Notes: generated by a model not told the origin, from the sequence alone. Shown: positions 19,009 to 29,093, numbered from the stretch's first letter. The stretch is DNA of 64,000 nt from SAR202 cluster bacterium Casp-Chloro-G2 (GCA_002816575.1 MUCI01000009.1:1-64000), one strand, 5' to 3'. Numbers and translations: made by a program.

Positions 19009-19392
19009 TTACACTCTCCTTCGTTTTGGCGGGCGGCACCCATTGTGAGGGATGGGCGTCACGTCCCGGATGCTGGTCACGAAAAGTCCTGCTCCCTGGA
19101 GGGAACGGATGGCGGCTTCCCGTCCCGCGCCAGGTCCCTTGATGAGGACGTCGATCTGGCGGAGTCCGGAATCCATACCCTTGCGGGCGGCCTGCTCGGC
19201 GGCGCGCTGGGCGGCGAAAGCGGTGCCCTTCCGGGAGCCTTTGAAGCCCACGGTGCCGGCGCTGGCAGTGGCGATAACGTTGCCCTGGGGGTCTGTAAGA
19301 CTCACCAGGGTGTTGTTGAATGTCGAATAGATATAGGCCCGTCCTTGAGGCACCGAACGGCGCTCACGACGCCTTGTCCTTGGTCTAGGCAT
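19009..19392 (-). CDS. rpsK: 30S ribosomal protein S11
   Basis: A 127-residue S11. The signatures [35 protein letters not shown] and the C-terminal [22 protein letters not shown] are full-length and canonical. It forms part of the 30S platform near the mRNA exit. It lies in the alpha-operon order rpsM-rpsK-rpsD-rpoA-rplQ. Confidence 0.96.
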   Translation of the reverse strand: MPRPRTRRRERRSVPQGRAYIYSTFNNTLVSLTDPQGNVIATASAGTVGFKGSRKGTAFAAQRAAEQAARKGMDSGLRQIDVLIKGPGAGREAAIRSLQGAGLFVTSIRDVTPIPHNGCRPPKRRRV

Positions 19393-19430
19393 AAATAAAT
19401 CTCTCTCGTACTAGCTGGTCTAGCTCGTGG

Positions 19431-19820
19431 CTACTTGCCGCCGGTGCGCCTGCCGCGGCCTGCGACGGTGCGGCGGGGTCCTTTGCGGGTTCGGGCATTG
19501 GTCTTGGTGCGTTGCCCGGCGACGGGCAGGTTCCGGCGGTGGCGCAGACCCCGGTAGGTGCCGATCTCGATGAGACGGCGAATGTTCTGGTTAACTTCCC
19601 GGCGCAGATCGCCTTCGTTGATGTAGTCCCGGTCGACCAATTCCCTGATCCGGTCAACCTGTGCCTCGGTCAGTTCAATCATCCGCGGGGGAATGACCGG
19701 GTCAAGTTCGGCTTTGATCAGGATCTCTTCAGCAATCTTCGGGCCGATGCCATAGATGCTGCGAAGGGCTACATGCGCCCTCTTTCGGTCGGGAACGTCT
19801 ACTCCGGCGATACGGACCAC
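19431..19820 (-). CDS. rpsM: 30S ribosomal protein S13
   Basis: A 129-residue S13 beginning [26 protein letters not shown], with the C-terminal basic tail [19 protein letters not shown] that touches tRNA and the bridge to the 50S. It lies directly after rpmJ, as in most bacteria. Confidence 0.96.
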   Translation of the reverse strand: MVRIAGVDVPDRKRAHVALRSIYGIGPKIAEEILIKAELDPVIPPRMIELTEAQVDRIRELVDRDYINEGDLRREVNQNIRRLIEIGTYRGLRHRRNLPVAGQRTKTNARTRKGPRRTVAGRGRRTGGK

Positions 19821-19908
19821 TCCGGGCCTCCTTAAATTAACCCCATCTAATCCAATGGGTGACGGTCATCAAGACGACCGTCATTAAATTACCGTATATT
19901 GCTCTTGC

Positions 19909-20022
19909 TTAACCCTGCCGCTGGGAGTGCCTGGGGTTGGAACAGATTATCCTGACCACACCCTTGCGCTTGATCACATGGCAGTTGCTGCACCTGGGCT
20001 TAACCGATGCTGATACTTTCAA
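19909..20022 (-). CDS. rpmJ: 50S ribosomal protein L36, zinc-type
   Basis: A 37-residue gene found by reading the gap between infA and rpsM. It starts with TTG, with AAGG 8 nt upstream, and reads [20 protein letters not shown] followed by [17 protein letters not shown]. The zinc ligands C-x2-C, C and H are in the usual L36 positions, so this is the zinc-containing form. Position between infA and rpsM is canonical. Confidence 0.95.
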   Translation of the reverse strand: MKVSASVKPRCSNCHVIKRKGVVRIICSNPRHSQRQG

Positions 20023-20081
20023 AACTAATGCCTTATAGCTGATTGACCGGTGAAATCGGGGAACGAGTCACTAGGACCGAA

Positions 20082-20300
20082 CTACTTGAACCGGTAGGTT
20101 ATCCGGCCCCGGGTCAGATCGTATGGAGACAACTCCACCAGCACCCGGTCGCCGGGCAACACCCGGATAAAGTGCATCCTGATCTTTCCGGAAACGTGGG
20201 CCAAGACCTCATGATCGTTGGGAAGCTCCACCCGGAACATGCCATTGGGAAGAGCCTCTTTGACGCTGGCCTCAACCTCGATCGCTTGTTTCTTCGCCAT
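20082..20300 (-). CDS. infA: Translation initiation factor IF-1
   Basis: A 72-residue OB-fold protein: [38 protein letters not shown], and the C-terminal [15 protein letters not shown]. It occupies the ribosomal A site and helps IF-2 and IF-3 at initiation. It lies between map and rpmJ as in many bacteria. Confidence 0.96.
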   Translation of the reverse strand: MAKKQAIEVEASVKEALPNGMFRVELPNDHEVLAHVSGKIRMHFIRVLPGDRVLVELSPYDLTRGRITYRFK

Positions 20301-20396
20301 AATGCCTCGTTAAGTAATCCCGTAAGATAATTCCAAATCGCGCCCTCCCCGGTCCCACCGGTGGGAGAACGCTGCGGACCGCTGGCCGGCCCGGTG

Positions 20397-21203
20397 TTAG
20401 CCGTGGACCGTTAGAATCTCCGGTCCATCTTCAGTGATGGCTATAGAATGCTCGAAATGGGCCGAGAGTTCGCCGTCGGCGGTTATCACGGTCCATTCGT
20501 CATCCAGAATCTTCGTGTGCCAGTCCCCCATGTTGAACATCGGCTCGATGGCGATGCACATCCCAACGCGAAGCAGCGGGCCCATGCCCGCCTGCCCGTA
20601 GTTGGGCACCTGGGGGTCTTCGTGCAGGAACCGGCCAACGCCGTGTCCCACAAACTCCCGCACCACGCCGTAGCCGAGGCTCTCACCGTAGGCCTGCACC
20701 GCAGCGCCAATATCGCCGACCCGCCCGCCGGGCTGGGCCGCTTTGATACCCATTTCCAAGCTGATACGAGTGGCGTCCATCAAAGCCACGGCTTCCGGCG
20801 TTACTTCGCCAACGGCCATTGATACCGCTGCGTCGCCAATCATGCCCTCGATGGTGGCTCCCACGTCAACCTTCACGATATCGCCCTCTTTAAGCACCCG
20901 TTTGCCGGGTATCCCGTGGACGATCTCTTCATTGACCGAAGTACAGATACTGGCAGGGAATCCCCGGTAACCCATGAATGTGGGTTTGGCTCCCTGACGA
21001 GTAATCTCTTTGTAAGCGATCTTGTCCAAATCTTTGGTGGTCATTCCAGGTTCCACCGCAGCTTTCAACAGATCGATCACCGCGCCTACGATGCCTCCCG
21101 CACGACGCATAGAGTCCAGCTCCTGGGGCGATTTAATCGTAATCCCCCCCGAGTAGGTGGACGCCGAGTTTGAGGCGGTCTCATTTTTACGGCCGCGATT
21201 CAC
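20397..21203 (-). CDS. map: Methionine aminopeptidase, type I
   Basis: A 268-residue metalloprotease that removes the initiator Met. The five metal ligands are visible: Asp in KVDVGA, Asp in MIGDAAVS, His in FVGHGVGR, Glu in IEPMF and Glu in HFEHSIAI. The N-terminal 20 or so residues before ITIKSPQELDSMRRAGGIV are low in conservation. The start is GTG. It lies between adk and infA in the spc operon. Confidence 0.94.
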   Translation of the reverse strand: MNRGRKNETASNSASTYSGGITIKSPQELDSMRRAGGIVGAVIDLLKAAVEPGMTTKDLDKIAYKEITRQGAKPTFMGYRGFPASICTSVNEEIVHGIPGKRVLKEGDIVKVDVGATIEGMIGDAAVSMAVGEVTPEAVALMDATRISLEMGIKAAQPGGRVGDIGAAVQAYGESLGYGVVREFVGHGVGRFLHEDPQVPNYGQAGMGPLLRVGMCIAIEPMFNMGDWHTKILDDEWTVITADGELSAHFEHSIAITEDGPEILTVHG

Positions 21204-21308
21204 TTTGTATATTCTACTCCCGATTGATGGCCTTGGGAACCCAGGGGGTTATCACTATCGTTAGGTTCCGGTAAACCCGCTAGCAAGCCGCCTGGCCGAA
21301 ATGGACGT

Positions 21309-21962
21309 TTAGGCGTCCAGCGCCGCCAGGACTTGTTGGTTAACATCGTCAACGGTCTGGTCTCCGGAGATGTCCACCACGACATCGCGGTCGCGGTAGA
21401 AACCCAGCACGGGCGTGGTCTCGTCGTTGTAAACCTGGATCCGCTTCTTGACCGCCTTGGGCTGGTCGTCGTCACGCTGGTACAGTTCACCGCCGCATTG
21501 GCTGCAAACCTTGGATGCGTCCTCGCCCTCGCCGATGGAATGCGGCGCCTGGCAATCACGGCAGACGAACCGCCCGCCCAGTCGGCGGAGCAACACCGGC
21601 TCCGGGACCTCTATGTGGACCACTTTGTCCAAGCCGCGAACGGCGCCCGACAGGGCTTTCTCCAACTCTTCGGCCTGGTGGGGGTTCCTGGGGAACCCAT
21701 CCAAGATGAACCCTTCCTCGTTGGGAACGGACAACACCTTGTCCAGAATGATGTCGATGGTAACTTCGTCGGGGACCAACTCCCCTTTGTTCATATATTC
21801 CTTGGCCCGCAGACCCAAGGCTGTGCCCTGTCCCAGATGGTATCGGAAAAGGTCGCCAGAGCTGATGTGCGTGACCTTGAGCCGGTCTCGCAGCAGTTGG
21901 GCTTGGGTGCCCTTTCCGGCGCCGGGAGGGCCGAACAGCACGAGTCTAAGTCCCTGGGCCAT
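21309..21962 (-). CDS. adk: Adenylate kinase with zinc-binding lid
   Basis: A 217-residue kinase interconverting ATP + AMP and 2 ADP. The P-loop FGPPGAGKGTQ (10-20) and the AMP-binding LDGFPRNPHQAEEL are intact. The lid carries four Cys (134, 137, 153, 156) as C-x2-C ... C-x2-C, the structural zinc form of Gram-positive-like enzymes. The ATG overlaps the secY stop by one base (TAATG), so translation is probably coupled. Confidence 0.96.
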   Translation of the reverse strand: MAQGLRLVLFGPPGAGKGTQAQLLRDRLKVTHISSGDLFRYHLGQGTALGLRAKEYMNKGELVPDEVTIDIILDKVLSVPNEEGFILDGFPRNPHQAEELEKALSGAVRGLDKVVHIEVPEPVLLRRLGGRFVCRDCQAPHSIGEGEDASKVCSQCGGELYQRDDDQPKAVKKRIQVYNDETTPVLGFYRDRDVVVDISGDQTVDDVNQQVLAALDA

Positions 21963-23290
21963 TATCTAAGGAAACCCTCGTAGTTGCGCATCATAAGCTG
22001 CGCCTCTAGCTGACGCAGGGTATCTAGACCCACACCCACCATGATCAACAGGCTGGTGCTGCTCAGCGATATCGCTTGAACGCCGGTTATCAGCGACGCG
22101 ATATAAGGCATGATGGCGATGGTGCCCAAGAACAGGGCGCCGCCCAACGTGATGCGCACGATCACACGGTTCAGGTAGTCCTGGGTGGGTTTGCCAGGCC
22201 GGATACCCAAAACAAACCCTCCGTTCTTCTGAAGATTCTCGGCCAGTTGCTGCTGATTGAACACAACCAGCGTGTAGAAGAAGGTGAACATCACAACCAG
22301 CACGAACACCATCACCCAATATAGGGGGGATGAAGGGATCAGCAGGTCCGAGGCGAAGTTGGCCACGTCACCGATCCAAGAGGTATTGGTGGCGAAGTAG
22401 GTGGCGATGGTCCCGGGCAGAATCACGATGGAAAAGGCAAAGATCAAGGGAATCATGCCCGCCGAGTTTATGCGCAGCGGTAGATAGGTCGCGCCACTCT
22501 GCCGGTACATCCTGCCGCCCCTGAAGATGCTGCGGCCGTATTGCACCGGGATGCGACGGTGGGCCTCGTTGAACATGACGATGGCCGCGATGATCAGAAC
22601 GCCGATTATGGCGAAGAAGCCGATGCCAAGCACGTTGTCCCGGTCCAAGAAACCCCGGGTGATTAGGTTGGGGAAACCGGCGACGATTCCCGCGAAGATT
22701 ATCAGGGAGATGCCGTTGCCGATGCCGCGCTCGGTAATCATCTCACCCAACCAGACCAAGAACATGGTGCCGGCGGCGATGGAGAACAGGGCGGCGATGG
22801 TCGGCAGGAGTGCGTCGCCCGAGAATCCCACATCGGCTATGACGTTGCTCTGCTCCAGAAGAACGAGCTGTCCGTACCCTTGGGCAAAGGCGATGGGGAT
22901 GGTGATCCAGTGGGTCAGCCGGTTCATCTTGGCTCGGCCGGCTTCGCCCTCGCGGGCCATGTCTTGGAGCGTTGGAATGACCGGAGTCAGCAACTGGATG
23001 ATGATTGACGAAGTTATATAGGGGAAAACGCCCAGCGCTACGATGCTCATACGGCTGAGGGCCCCGCCACTGAAGAGGTCCAAGAAGCCAAGTAGTTCGT
23101 TGTTCCGGAAGAGGTTATCCAGCTGTACCTGGTCGATACCCGGAAGAGGAATATGGGCGACGAACCGGTAGAGGGCCAATATGGCCAGGGTGAAAAGAAT
23201 CTTGGCCCGCAAGTCGGGGAGGCTGAAGGCGTCGATCGCCGCCTGAATCAGCTTAGGGAATTTACCAGCCTGGGCCTCGGCGTTCATCAT
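21962..23290 (-). CDS. secY: Preprotein translocase subunit SecY
   Basis: A 442-residue, ten-helix channel protein of the Sec translocon. Family marks: LALYRFVAHIPLPGID in the first helix, GALSRMSIVALGVFPYITSSI (plug and helix 2), the cytoplasmic loop QSGATYLPLRINSAGMIPLIF, and the C-terminal loop GIRPGKPTQDYLNRVI. It starts within the rplO stop codon (TAATG), the usual rplO-secY arrangement. SecE and SecG are not in the window. Confidence 0.96.
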   Translation of the reverse strand: MMNAEAQAGKFPKLIQAAIDAFSLPDLRAKILFTLAILALYRFVAHIPLPGIDQVQLDNLFRNNELLGFLDLFSGGALSRMSIVALGVFPYITSSIIIQLLTPVIPTLQDMAREGEAGRAKMNRLTHWITIPIAFAQGYGQLVLLEQSNVIADVGFSGDALLPTIAALFSIAAGTMFLVWLGEMITERGIGNGISLIIFAGIVAGFPNLITRGFLDRDNVLGIGFFAIIGVLIIAAIVMFNEAHRRIPVQYGRSIFRGGRMYRQSGATYLPLRINSAGMIPLIFAFSIVILPGTIATYFATNTSWIGDVANFASDLLIPSSPLYWVMVFVLVVMFTFFYTLVVFNQQQLAENLQKNGGFVLGIRPGKPTQDYLNRVIVRITLGGALFLGTIAIMPYIASLITGVQAISLSSTSLLIMVGVGLDTLRQLEAQLMMRNYEGFLR

Positions 23291-23739
23291 TACGCCGAGG
23301 TCTCCTCCGCTGTTCCTTTGGCCGCTTCGATCTTCGCTTTGGCGGAGCGGGTGAATCTGGCGGCCACCACGGTCACAGCCTTGCTGATCTCACCGTCGCC
23401 CACGATCTTCACCGGCAGGTTCAAGTTCCGCAGGAAACCCTTCTCCAAAAGGAGTTCGGGGGTGATGCGCTCTCCGGCGTCAAATAGGTCCAGCGTGGTC
23501 AGTTTGATCAGGGAGTAATAGGTCTTGAACGGGTTGTGGAAGCCCCGTTTCATGGGCAGTCCCTTGATCAAAGGCAACTGACCGCCTTCAAACCATATGG
23601 GCGGTCCGCCGCCGGAGCGGGACTTCTGGCCCTTCATGCCACGGCCGGCAGTGCTGCCTTGTCCTGCCGCGTCACCGCGGCCGATCCGTTTTCTGCTTTT
23701 CCTGGCTCCCTTGGAAGGGGCCAGCTGATGTTCCATCAT
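23290..23739 (-). CDS. rplO: 50S ribosomal protein L15
   Basis: A 149-residue L15: KRIGRGDAAGQGSTAGRGMKG, GGGPPIWFEGGQLPLIKGLP, and KRGFHNPFK. It ends in an Ala/Glu-rich tail. It is separated from rpmD upstream by 161 bp, unusually far for this gene pair. Confidence 0.95.
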   Translation of the reverse strand: MMEHQLAPSKGARKSRKRIGRGDAAGQGSTAGRGMKGQKSRSGGGPPIWFEGGQLPLIKGLPMKRGFHNPFKTYYSLIKLTTLDLFDAGERITPELLLEKGFLRNLNLPVKIVGDGEISKAVTVVAARFTRSAKAKIEAAKGTAEETSA

Positions 23740-23900
23740 AAGAGGGGCCTCATTAAGATGTGACGTAACCTGTTAGAGGAGCGCCTACGCCATGTATCTG
23801 ATTCTAACTGCCTTGTGGCCGTGGTTAAACGATTTGATCGCCAGCGAAACCCCAGTTTACCGCCGCTGAGGGTTCACAAACGTCCTAAAGGGCAGAGTAG

Positions 23901-24080
23901 CTAGGCTATTTCGACCTTTACCATGTGGCTGACCTTGTTAACCATGCCGCGGATGGTCGGTGAGTCCTGGTGGACCACCGTATGGTGCAGGCGCCGCAGA
24001 CCCAGCGACTCGATGATTCGGCGCTGGATTCCGGGGCGGCCGATACCGCTCCTGGTCAAAGTGATCTTTATTTCCGCCAT
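23901..24080 (-). CDS. rpmD: 50S ribosomal protein L30
   Basis: A 59-residue L30 read directly from the sequence between rpsE and rpl[21 protein letters not shown], then [20 protein letters not shown] and [20 protein letters not shown]. The RxIxxxLGLxxxxxxVxxxDxPxxRGMxxKVxHxVxV pattern is diagnostic. It follows rpsE as in most spc operons. Confidence 0.95.
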   Translation of the reverse strand: MAEIKITLTRSGIGRPGIQRRIIESLGLRRLHHTVVHQDSPTIRGMVNKVSHMVKVEIA

Positions 24081-24134
24081 ATCGTCTCGTCCAGTGTTTT
24101 CGGGTTGGGTCTTTCCGGTTTTAATGATGCGAAG

Positions 24135-24707
24135 TTACGCTTCGACCGGCACTTCTTTCGCGGGTTGTTCCTTGGACGGGACCGGCCGGCCGAGGCGGCG
24201 CGCGATCTCAACCTCAGGGTCCTTCAATTGGCGCAGGGCTTCCATCGTCGCGTATACGATATTGATCGGGTTCCTGGATCCAAGGGATTTTCCGACCACG
24301 TCTTTCACGCCGCCCAGTTCCAAGATGGCGCGCATGGCGCCGGCCGCGATCACCCCGGTCCCTTCGCGGGCGGGCTTAATCATGACGATGGTCGCGCCCT
24401 TCTTGACCGTGATCTTCTGGGGAATGGTGCTTCCAATCAGCGGAATGGTGACCGTCTCGCGCCTGGCTACCGCATTGCCTTTTCTGACGGCGTCGGGAAT
24501 CACGAGGGCCTTGCCCAAGCCAGCGCCTACCTGCCCTTGACCGTCACCAACGACGACCAGGGCGTTGAACCGGAGCCGACGGCCTCCCTTTACAACTTTG
24601 GAGATACGGCGGGTAAAGACGACCCTCTCGGTGAATCCACCGGTGTCTTCATCCCGGCCTCGTCCTCGGTCTCGATCAGAGAAGAACCTATTTGGGGCTT
24701 GGACCAT
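24135..24707 (-). CDS. rpsE: 30S ribosomal protein S5
   Basis: A 190-residue S5 with an N-terminal Arg/Asp-rich stretch (RDRGRGRDEDTGG) before the double-stranded RNA-binding domain FTERVVFTRRISKVVKGGRRLRF. The second domain shows GAMRAILELGGVKDVVGKSLGS, and the core KALVIPDAVRKG is clear. It takes part in mRNA entry and decoding accuracy. Confidence 0.96.
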   Translation of the reverse strand: MVQAPNRFFSDRDRGRGRDEDTGGFTERVVFTRRISKVVKGGRRLRFNALVVVGDGQGQVGAGLGKALVIPDAVRKGNAVARRETVTIPLIGSTIPQKITVKKGATIVMIKPAREGTGVIAAGAMRAILELGGVKDVVGKSLGSRNPINIVYATMEALRQLKDPEVEIARRLGRPVPSKEQPAKEVPVEA

Positions 24708-24770
24708 TAGCGAGCTAGACCTCCCAGTCTCCGCGGAAAATCGCGTGGGTTATTCAGGTTGATTAATATA

Positions 24771-25139
24771 TTAGAACTTCAGACCGGCTTCCCGGGTAGC
24801 TTCGGCGAGGGCTTTGACCCGGCCATGGTATTTGCATCCGCCCCGGTCAAACACGACCTGTGTGACGCCTGCGGCCTGGGCCCTTTCTGCCACCAGCTTC
24901 CCCACCGCGGCTGATGCCGCGATCTTGGGGGTGATGGGACCGCCGGCTTCCTTGATGGCGTCGGCGCTGGATGCCGCCACCAGAGTGGTCCCTGTGGTGT
25001 CGTCGATCACCTGAGCGTAGATGTGCTGCAGGCTGCGGAATACGGCCAGCCTGGGCCGTTCCGGCGTGCCGGACACTTTGTTGCGAAGCCTGACGTGGCG
25101 TATCTTCCGGAGACTTTTCGCGTTCTTATCTTTAGGCAT
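24771..25139 (-). CDS. rplR: 50S ribosomal protein L18
   Basis: A 122-residue 5S-rRNA-binding L18: [43 protein letters not shown], and [28 protein letters not shown]. Full length, between rplF and rpsE. Confidence 0.96.
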   Translation of the reverse strand: MPKDKNAKSLRKIRHVRLRNKVSGTPERPRLAVFRSLQHIYAQVIDDTTGTTLVAASSADAIKEAGGPITPKIAASAAVGKLVAERAQAAGVTQVVFDRGGCKYHGRVKALAEATREAGLKF

Positions 25140-25176
25140 GTTTGTTTCTTTATCAGCGCGGCGCCGTATTCAGGCC

Positions 25177-25749
25177 TTAGGCCTTTCTGGCGGCCGCCTT
25201 TCCTGGCTTAAAGTGTAGGGTTTCGTCGGAGTACCTGATGCCCTTTTCCTTATACGTGTTGGGCGGGCGGACCCTCCGCACGTTGGCCGCAAGTTGGCCT
25301 ACTTTTTGCTTGTCGATACCCCGAACGTGTATTCGTGTTGGTCCTTCCACCTCCAGAGTTACACCCTCTTCAGGATGCATCTCCACAGGGTGGCTGTAGC
25401 CCACATTCAAGATGATTCCGTTGCCGGCGGCGGCGACCCTATATCCGACGCCCATGATCTCAAGCGTCCTAGTGAAGCCTTCCGAAACCCCGATCACGGC
25501 ATTGGATATCAGGCTGCGGGTTAGGCCGTGCAACGAATGGTGGAATTTGTTGTCCGAGTGACGCTCCACCAGGATCTCGCCGTCCCCAACCTTAACCACC
25601 ACTTCGGGGTGGTACTTCTGCTCGATCGTCCCCCTAGGACCGGTGACTTTGACCCCGCCGTACTGGACTTCTACCTGAACGCCGTCGGGCACAGGTATGG
25701 CCTTCCGGCCGATGCGGGAGAGTGTTTTCTCTTGTTTCTTTTCGTTCAT
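25177..25749 (-). CDS. rplF: 50S ribosomal protein L6
   Basis: A 190-residue L6 with two related domains. SRIGRKAIPVPDGVQVEV marks the start, and the C-terminal GIDKQKVGQLAANVRRVRPPNTYKEKGIRY is the most conserved stretch of the family. A ten-residue lead (MNEKKQEKTL) precedes the usual start. Confidence 0.96.
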   Translation of the reverse strand: MNEKKQEKTLSRIGRKAIPVPDGVQVEVQYGGVKVTGPRGTIEQKYHPEVVVKVGDGEILVERHSDNKFHHSLHGLTRSLISNAVIGVSEGFTRTLEIMGVGYRVAAAGNGIILNVGYSHPVEMHPEEGVTLEVEGPTRIHVRGIDKQKVGQLAANVRRVRPPNTYKEKGIRYSDETLHFKPGKAAARKA

Positions 25750-25799
25750 AACCGGTTTACCAGACTAAACAGAGTAGTTAAAGACATTCTTAGATCCGT

Positions 25800-26198
25800 C
25801 TACCAGACGTAGCAGAGCAGTTCCCCGCCAACGCCTTGACGCCAGGCGTTTCTCCCGGCCATTACGCCTTTGGAGGTGGAGACGATGGCCAGTCCGATGC
25901 CGCCGTAGACCCGGGGTATCTCACCCTTGCCCACATAGACCCTCAGTCCCGGTTTGCTCACGCGTTTCAGACCCGAGATGGCCGGCTGCCGTCCTTCGCG
26001 GTAGGTCAGGTGCAGGCGGATGGTCGGATGGGCCTGGGCCCGGGGTATGTCGAAGTCTCGGATAAAACCCTCATCTTTGAGAATCTTGGCCAAGGCCAAC
26101 TTCATCTTGGAATGCGGGAGACTAACGGAATCGTGACGCACCTGTATGGCGTTACGGATCCGCGTAAGCATGTCTGCAATTGGGTCGGTTACCGGCAT
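25800..26198 (-). CDS. rpsH: 30S ribosomal protein S8
   Basis: A 132-residue S8: [41 protein letters not shown], and the C-terminal [31 protein letters not shown]. In other bacteria S8 also represses the spc operon by binding its mRNA; no such site was identified here. Confidence 0.96.
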   Translation of the reverse strand: MPVTDPIADMLTRIRNAIQVRHDSVSLPHSKMKLALAKILKDEGFIRDFDIPRAQAHPTIRLHLTYREGRQPAISGLKRVSKPGLRVYVGKGEIPRVYGGIGLAIVSTSKGVMAGRNAWRQGVGGELLCYVW

Positions 26199-26262
26199 TT
26201 TAGGTCTTTCTCCCCTTTCCGCCTGAAGTTATCTAGTTCGTGCATCAGTGACATCCGGGTGG

Positions 26263-26448
26263 CTACAAGCTGGCCTTGCGCACGCCGGGCAATTCTCCGT
26301 TCAGAGCCATTCCCCGGAAACAGATGCGGCACAGCCCGGTGTACCTGTTATAGGCACGCGGCCTCGCGCATTTGTGGCACCGGTTGTAACCCCGGACTTT
26401 GAATTTAGGCTCCCTGAGCCATTTTTGGACCATTGATGTTTTTGCCAA
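26263..26448 (-). CDS. rpsN: 30S ribosomal protein S14, zinc-type
   Basis: A 61-residue short S14 with all four zinc Cys: RCHKCARP and GLCRICFR. The C-terminus [11 protein letters not shown] is canonical. The start is the TTG giving [10 protein letters not shown], preceded by GGAGG at 5 nt; the frame continues further 5' but only this start matches the family. It lies between rplE and rpsH. Confidence 0.95.
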   Translation of the reverse strand: MAKTSMVQKWLREPKFKVRGYNRCHKCARPRAYNRYTGLCRICFRGMALNGELPGVRKASL

Positions 26449-26491
26449 CGACGCCTCCGTTAGGCTCTTCCGTGTTAATAGACCGGTTTGC

Positions 26492-27232
26492 TTAGGCCTC
26501 GACCGTGTCTTTGATAAAGGGCATACCGTAGAGTTCCAGCAAGCGGATCGCCTCGGCGTCATTCTTGGCCGTGGTGGCGATGGTCACCTGCAGTCCGCGT
26601 ATCTTGTCTATCTGGTTGTAATCAATCTCCGGGAAGATGATCTGCTCCCGGATCCCGATCGTGTAATTTCCCCGACCGTCCAGGCCGCGCCTTTGCAGGC
26701 CCCTGAAGTCCCGGATACGTGGAAGGGCCGTGTTTATCAGGCGGTCCAAGAAGTGGTACATACGGGCGCCCCTAAGAGTAACCGCAGTGCCGATGGCGTT
26801 GCCCTGCCTGATCTTGAATCCGGCGATGGACTTTTTCGCCCGCGTAATCACCGGTTTCTGACCGCTGATGATGGTCAGGTCGTTGCTGGCGGCCTCCATG
26901 GCCCGTCCGTTGGTCAGCGCCTCGCCCACGCCGATGTTCAGAACAATCTTCTGCAGGCGGGGCACCTCCATGGTGTTGTCGTAATTGAATTCCTGCACCA
27001 TGGCGGGAATGATCGTCGTCTTGAATTGTTCATAGAGACGCGGCGGAGGCGGTGGCTCCGTTGGCGGTCCTAGTTCGGCAGGGGCATTCCGGCCGCCACC
27101 CGTGCGTTCCCGCCTGGAACGGCGAGGGGCTTCCTGCGTCACGGCCTCGGCAGCTTCCGAACTCTCAAGTTCGGCTACCGTTTCTTGAGATTCTTCCGCG
27201 CCCTCTGGTTGTTGTCTCTCGTCATCGAGCAT
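26492..27232 (-). CDS. rplE: 50S ribosomal protein L5 with a 64-residue N-terminal extension
   Basis: A 246-residue L5; the conserved 5S-rRNA-binding protein begins only at about residue 65 ([14 protein letters not shown]). Core marks: [32 protein letters not shown], and [19 protein letters not shown]. The extra N-terminus is Glu/Ser-rich, then Arg-rich, then Pro-rich (PPTEPPPPP). No internal ATG or GTG sits at the core boundary, and the ATG overlaps the rplX stop by 11 bp, so the extension is probably made. Confidence 0.94.
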   Translation of the reverse strand: MLDDERQQPEGAEESQETVAELESSEAAEAVTQEAPRRSRRERTGGGRNAPAELGPPTEPPPPPRLYEQFKTTIIPAMVQEFNYDNTMEVPRLQKIVLNIGVGEALTNGRAMEAASNDLTIISGQKPVITRAKKSIAGFKIRQGNAIGTAVTLRGARMYHFLDRLINTALPRIRDFRGLQRRGLDGRGNYTIGIREQIIFPEIDYNQIDKIRGLQVTIATTAKNDAEAIRLLELYGMPFIKDTVEA

Positions 27233-27542
27233 CGTCGATTACTTCCTGGCATTTGGTGCAACTGCGAACCCTGGAGCCCGTGTCCAAGAAAACGGTCTTG
27301 GGCTTGGTGGGCGCGTTGCATTTATTACAGATCAGAACCACGTTTGAGGCATGGATCGACGCCTCTTTCTGGATGCGCCCGCCCTGGCTCACACCGGGCC
27401 TGGGCTTCATGTGGCGTGTCACCAAGTTTACACCCTCGACAACCACACGTTCATTTTCACGGTCCTGGCGTTCAACCCGGCCGGTCTTGCCCTTCTCTTT
27501 CCCGGCGATCACCAGCACATTGTCTCCGGTGCGGACTCGCAT
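27222..27542 (-). CDS. rplX: 50S ribosomal protein L24
   Basis: A 106-residue L24 with the KOW motif [22 protein letters not shown] and the C-terminal zinc-ribbon-like part [13 protein letters not shown] ... [11 protein letters not shown], with two C-x2-C pairs. It follows rplN with one-base overlap. Confidence 0.95.
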   Translation of the reverse strand: MRVRTGDNVLVIAGKEKGKTGRVERQDRENERVVVEGVNLVTRHMKPRPGVSQGGRIQKEASIHASNVVLICNKCNAPTKPKTVFLDTGSRVRSCTKCQEVIDDAR

Positions 27543-27910
27543 CAGACCACCTCCGGCGCAAGGGACACGATCCGCATGAACCCCTTGTCTCTCAGTTCAC
27601 GGGCGACCGGGCCAAAGATGCGGGTGCCCCTGGGCAGTTGGTCGTCGGCGATCAATACCGCCGCGTTGTCGTCAAACTTGATGTAGGTCCCATCGGGCCG
27701 GCGGCGGGGTTGGGCTTGGCGAATGACCACGGCCTTGACCACCTCTCCCTTCCGGACCGGCGAGTTGGGGGCGGCTTCCCTCACGTTGCACACGATGATA
27801 TCGCCCACGTGAGCGTACCTGCGCCTGCTGCTCCCGGGTATGTTAATAAGGCGTATAACCTTGGCCCCACTATTGTCGGCCACCTTCAGCCGGGTATAGG
27901 TCTGAATCAT
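27542..27910 (-). CDS. rplN: 50S ribosomal protein L14
   Basis: A 122-residue L14: [35 protein letters not shown], and [28 protein letters not shown]. Its start overlaps the rpsQ stop by four bases (ATGA). Confidence 0.96.
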   Translation of the reverse strand: MIQTYTRLKVADNSGAKVIRLINIPGSSRRRYAHVGDIIVCNVREAAPNSPVRKGEVVKAVVIRQAQPRRRPDGTYIKFDDNAAVLIADDQLPRGTRIFGPVARELRDKGFMRIVSLAPEVV

Positions 27911-28449
27911 TCCTTTTCTTCCTGTTCACCTTCGTCACCGCTCTCGGAATCATCAGCTTCAGCGTCTTCTTCAGCTTCGACTGGTTCCTCTTCGGCGACA
28001 AGCTCTTCATCAGAGGCGTCGTCAGCCTCTGGTTCTTCTACTTCCAATTCTTCAACGGCAGACGCTTCCATTGCATTGTCCGCGGTATCACCACTGGAGT
28101 CGTCTTCGGCTGCCCTGGCCTCCGCAGCCGCGATGCGGGGCTGGGTAATTTCTTGGCTGACATCGGTCTCCACATCTATGGGGCGGACCTCAGCAATCTG
28201 CTTGCGTTCCAGTATCGCCATGAGTCGCCAGTGCTTGCTCTTGGAGATACGCCTGGTCTCTTCGATACGAACGGTATCGCCCAGGACACACTTGTTCTCC
28301 GGGTCGTGCACGTAGAAACGCGCTACCCGGCGCACCTGCTTCCGGTAGAGCCGGTGACGCTGTTTCCAAACCATCTCAACGATGGCGGTCTTGTCTTGAG
28401 AGTTCCGCACGACTGCGCCGACGCGGACTTTGCGCATGGACCTTGCCAC
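27907..28449 (-). CDS. rpsQ: 30S ribosomal protein S17 with a long acidic C-terminal extension
   Basis: A 180-residue protein; S17 is normally 80-100 residues. Residues 1-90 are ordinary S17 ([53 protein letters not shown]). From about residue 95 a tail of about 85 residues made largely of Glu, Asp, Ala and Ser follows, ending in EGEQEEKE. The reading frame is unbroken and the downstream gene overlaps its stop, so the tail is translated. The GTG start has AGGAGG only 3 nt away; an ATG four codons later is an alternative. Confidence 0.93.
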   Translation of the reverse strand: MARSMRKVRVGAVVRNSQDKTAIVEMVWKQRHRLYRKQVRRVARFYVHDPENKCVLGDTVRIEETRRISKSKHWRLMAILERKQIAEVRPIDVETDVSQEITQPRIAAAEARAAEDDSSGDTADNAMEASAVEELEVEEPEADDASDEELVAEEEPVEAEEDAEADDSESGDEGEQEEKE

Positions 28450-28649
28450 TAGCCAGCCTCCTGGATCTGCCGTTCTTTAATCACCGTCCGGAGCCTGGCA
28501 ATGGTCTTTTTAACCGTGTTGGGCTCGTTGGAATCGGGCAACTGGTTGGTCGCGGCGCGGAAACGAAGATTCATCAATTCCCGGCCGGCTTTCTCCAGCT
28601 CCTCGTACAACTGATCGTTGCTTAGTTCTCTGATTTCGTGGGCACGCAT
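28449..28649 (-). CDS. rpmC: 50S ribosomal protein L29
   Basis: A 66-residue two-helix L29: MRAHEIRELSNDQLYEEL, MNLRFRAATNQLPDSN, and IARLRTVIKERQ. It forms part of the tunnel-exit docking site. One-base overlap with rpsQ. Confidence 0.95.
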   Translation of the reverse strand: MRAHEIRELSNDQLYEELEKAGRELMNLRFRAATNQLPDSNEPNTVKKTIARLRTVIKERQIQEAG

Positions 28650-28652
28650 GGG

Positions 28653-29093
28653 TTAAACCAAGCCGTTGGCCACGGCGGCGGCCAAACGGTCTCTTACGAC
28701 TGTCTTCGTGGGGATCGGCAACTTTTGCGAGGCCAGGCGAAGTGCCTGGACCGCCTCTTCGTGGGGCACTCCGGCCACCTCAAAGAGCACCTTGCCCGGT
28801 TTTACCACTGCCACCCAGTATTCATTGGCGGCTTTTCCGCCGCCCATGCGGGTTTCAGCGGCTTTCTTGCTGACGGCCTTGTCAGGGAAAACCCTGACCC
28901 AGACCTGTCCACCGCGCTTTAAGTGCCGGGTTACGGCGACGCGGGCGGCTTCGATCTGCCTGGCGGTGATCCATGAGGCCTCCATGGCCTTAAGACCGAT
29001 CTCGCCGAAGGAAACCGAACTTCCGGTGATCGCGGTTCCCCGCATCTTGCCACGGAAGTGCTTCCTAAATTTTGAGCGTTTGGGTTGCAGCAT
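28653..29093 (-). CDS. rplP: 50S ribosomal protein L16
   Basis: A 146-residue L16: [43 protein letters not shown], and [24 protein letters not shown]. Full length. It orders the A-site tRNA region of the 50S. Confidence 0.96.
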   Translation of the reverse strand: MLQPKRSKFRKHFRGKMRGTAITGSSVSFGEIGLKAMEASWITARQIEAARVAVTRHLKRGGQVWVRVFPDKAVSKKAAETRMGGGKAANEYWVAVVKPGKVLFEVAGVPHEEAVQALRLASQKLPIPTKTVVRDRLAAAVANGLV

